Shown: positions 20,464 to 21,808 of the stretch, piece by piece
How the letters are laid out: every line of letters starts with the position of its first letter
Position numbering within the stretch: position 1 is the stretch's first letter
Assembly: GCA_024653985.1 (NCBI GenBank)
Contig: JANLIS010000009.1
Location: 1 to 21,808 of the forward strand
Length of the DNA: 21,808 nt
DNA from: Candidatus Roizmanbacteria bacterium
GTDB lineage: Bacteria; Patescibacteriota; Microgenomatia; UBA1406; GWC2-37-13
Direction of reading: 5' to 3'
Program-made: the position numbers and the translations under genes
Notes under the pieces: model-generated
What the model was told of the DNA's origin: nothing
Databases searched by the model: none
Seen by the model: the letters and a program-made list of their open reading frames with translations, nothing else

Positions 20464-21045
20464 TTATGGGGTTGGTGTTAGTTTTCTTACACACTTGAAA
20501 TAGTCTTGGGTTGAACAACCTTTACCTAATTTTGCCTTGATCAGAGTACAATCAGTTTCCGTACAACCTTCTGTCCCATCAGATATCTTAAGTTGTTGGA
20601 ATGGGGTTGGTTGAGCGTCTGAGGCCGCCTTGGTCGGGGCAATTGTTGGGGAAGCAACAGAACTCTCTGCTCCTTTGGTTGTAAAAGTCCAAGGGACACC
20701 TCCATTATCATACTTGGTATCACCTACCCTGACATCAAAATAATAAGTTGTATTCGGGGAAAGAAGGGTCAAATCTATAGTATGAGTTTTGCCTTTAGTT
20801 GCCTCTGGAGCAAAAAAATTTAAAGCTGTTGGAGTGGTTCCATATTCAACTACTCCTTGAGTGTCAACCCCAGTTGCCCAAGTGGCTCGAACAGAATTTT
20901 TTTCAATATTGGATACGATTACATCGCGTGGTTCAAAATCAGCGGCACGGGTACCAAAAATGGCAAAATAACCAACGACCAAACCGATAAAGACCATTAT
21001 TCCGACTATAATTGCTGCCGTTTTTTTGATGACAGGGTTGTTCAT
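20464..21045 (-). CDS. Membrane-anchored fibronectin type III-like protein
   Basis: 193 residues from the ATG at 21045 (MNNPVIKKTAA). An N-terminal signal-anchor helix (IIVGIMVFIGLVVGYFAIFG) is followed by an extracytoplasmic Fn3-like domain (~40-125), with the WATGVDTQGVVEYG strand, LTLLSPNTTYYFDVRV and WTFTT closing strand, as in the N-terminal domain of purple acid phosphatases. A Pro/Thr-rich linker leads to a C-terminal segment with three Cys (TEGCTETDC, GCSTQDYFKC) and a PTP end. The longer frame from 21105 adds 20 residues encoded by an AGTAT-type repeat and is rejected. GATACT 6 nt before the ATG is a possible -10 box. It is likely a surface or envelope protein. Confidence 0.75.
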   Translation of the reverse strand: MNNPVIKKTAAIIVGIMVFIGLVVGYFAIFGTRAADFEPRDVIVSNIEKNSVRATWATGVDTQGVVEYGTTPTALNFFAPEATKGKTHTIDLTLLSPNTTYYFDVRVGDTKYDNGGVPWTFTTKGAESSVASPTIAPTKAASDAQPTPFQQLKISDGTEGCTETDCTLIKAKLGKGCSTQDYFKCVRKLTPTP

Positions 21046-21053
21046 GATATTAG

Positions 21054-21121
21054 TATCTAGTATGAAGTATAAAGTATTTAGTATAAAAAACAAAATACTA
21101 AACACTAGATACTAAATACTG
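21054..21121. repeat. TAGTATNTAG-type quasi-palindrome
   Basis: The left half (AGTATGAAGTATAAAGTAT) and the right half (AATACTAAACACTAGATACT) form an imperfect inverted repeat of 7-9 nt units. It fills the gap between the cohesin and Fn3 genes and is yet another unit family with the same overall design as the CTAATT and TCAAAAG spacers. Confidence 0.55.
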
Positions 21122-21123
21122 AT

Positions 21124-21783
21124 TTATAACACTAACCTTAATACACTACCTAATAATAACAGTATAATCCCCGGAATAGCAATATTTGCCACATTATCAA
21201 ACACTCCACTCTGAGGCAGTTCTTCTGGTGCTGACGTCGGTGCCCCCGGAGCTGGCGTCGCAGTTGGATTTGACCCTCCGCCCCCACTTCCGATCGTGAC
21301 CGCCGAAGTTCCGTTTGTACTACAAACAATTACGTTTGAAGCATTAATATCGTTTTTAATAATTTTTGAGGTGTTACAGTCAAAAGATAAGGTTCCTGTT
21401 CCGTCTTTTAATCCTTGAAAAGTAATCGTCGCCAATGTGCCGGATGCTGAAATTGAAGACGCGGGGTCATTTACCATGCCGGCAATATAAACTTTACCTG
21501 CAGTTGAGATATCATTGGATACGGTTGGAAATAAGGTTCCGGCGGTCACAACCGTCGCCTTTAAAAGGGAACTGTCAAAACTGACATAAGCGTCAACCGA
21601 ACTTAAAGAATCGCTCCCCGGATCAACAGTTACATTAATTTGGAAAGTCCCGCCATTTGTGGTTGAAACCGTTGATTGATCAAATTTTAAACTGGCGGCG
21701 TTAACGGTTCTAATAAAGATCGGTAAGACTATAAACAAAATTGCCAGTGATAAAATCTTTATTATTATTTTTTTCATATTCAT
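21124..21783 (-). CDS. Secreted cohesin-domain protein with LPxSG-like tail
   Basis: 219 residues from the ATG at 21783. A signal peptide (MKKIIIKILSLAILFIVLPI ...) is followed by a cohesin-type beta-sandwich (~33-165; FQINVTVDPG, VDAYVSFDSSLL, GTLATITFQG). Next come a Gly-Ser/Thr-Pro-Ala linker and the tail ELPQSG, a hydrophobic helix and an Arg. LPQSG is one step from a sortase LPxTG motif, but the basic tail is only one Arg. Cohesins bind dockerins in cellulosomes; in other bacteria the fold is a general adhesion module. The ATG at 21792 lies inside a REP sequence, and the REP supplies an AAGGGG SD-like site 9 nt before 21783, so that start is preferred. No dockerin or sortase gene is in the window. 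Confidence 0.8.
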   Translation of the reverse strand: MNMKKIIIKILSLAILFIVLPIFIRTVNAASLKFDQSTVSTTNGGTFQINVTVDPGSDSLSSVDAYVSFDSSLLKATVVTAGTLFPTVSNDISTAGKVYIAGMVNDPASSISASGTLATITFQGLKDGTGTLSFDCNTSKIIKNDINASNVIVCSTNGTSAVTIGSGGGGSNPTATPAPGAPTSAPEELPQSGVFDNVANIAIPGIILLLLGSVLRLVL

Positions 21784-21787
21784 GTTT

Positions 21788-21808
21788 GTCATCCCCTTAA
21801 AGAAAGGG
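21788..21808 (-). repeat. Partial REP at the window edge, overlapping the cohesin gene start
   Basis: GTCATCCCCTTAAAGAAAGGG matches the reverse complement of the REP at 102-128 with small changes, and is cut by the window end. It contains the first ATG of the cohesin frame and the likely SD. Confidence 0.65.

Overview
The window looks like chromosomal DNA of a low-GC bacterium with a reduced, streamlined genome, most likely a member of the Candidate Phyla Radiation / Patescibacteria (Microgenomates-like). This is inferred from gene style: a short SpoU methylase, a four-cysteine bL28, YchF, peptide deformylase, an M50 protease, a soluble VirD4/TraG-like ATPase, a very large multi-pass membrane protein beside GT2 enzymes, and DUF11, Fn3 and cohesin surface proteins with sorting-signal-like tails. 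TGA is used as a normal stop. Taxonomy was not tested by any search.

Layout. 1-2130: the end of an upstream membrane protein gene, two BIME-like REP pairs, a SpoU methylase gene (-) and a DUF11-like surface protein gene (+) with a perfect leaderless promoter. 2140-4130: an RNA-rich island with a strong extended -10 promoter, a possible 28-codon leader ORF overlapping an attenuator-like structure, a run of stable hairpins, two small membrane protein genes with true Shine-Dalgarno sites (the second strikingly GC-rich) and a nested double-stem terminator. 4157-9737: two GT2 glycosyltransferase genes overlapping tail-to-tail with a ~1330-residue GT-C-like membrane protein gene. 9778-14525: a VirD4/TraG-like ATPase gene facing an operon for a 702-aa helical protein and a 134-aa acidic protein. 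14617-15943: two paralogous small XRE regulators bracketing a RAYT (REP-associated tyrosine transposase) that is itself flanked by 42-bp REP direct repeats. 16171-21783: ychF, GT2, def, rpmB, an M50 protease, an Fn3 protein and a cohesin protein.

The most unusual theme is repeats. (1) A 42-bp palindromic element related to the RAYT-flanking REP sits inside three genes in the same orientation and reading phase, adding the peptide TSAVEERSGKTAEV or a close variant; a fourth gene has the same arms around another centre. (2) A ~115-bp quasi-palindrome built from 9-nt CTAATTNNN units occupies five intergenic gaps, including four consecutive ones (17.3-19.6 kb). (3) Octamer (AACAATNN) and heptamer (TCAAAAG) quasi-repeats occur in frame inside ychF and a GT2 gene, and the heptamer also fills a spacer. 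(4) BIME-like REP pairs occur three times, and half of a fourth supplies the Shine-Dalgarno-like site of the cohesin gene.

A second theme is expression signals. At least seven genes have a -10 box only 5-10 nt before the ATG, predicting leaderless mRNAs, while the two proteins of the RNA-rich island use AAGGAG sites. The best candidates for something undescribed are the REP/RAYT system with in-frame coding insertions and the 2.2-4.1 kb RNA-rich unit.
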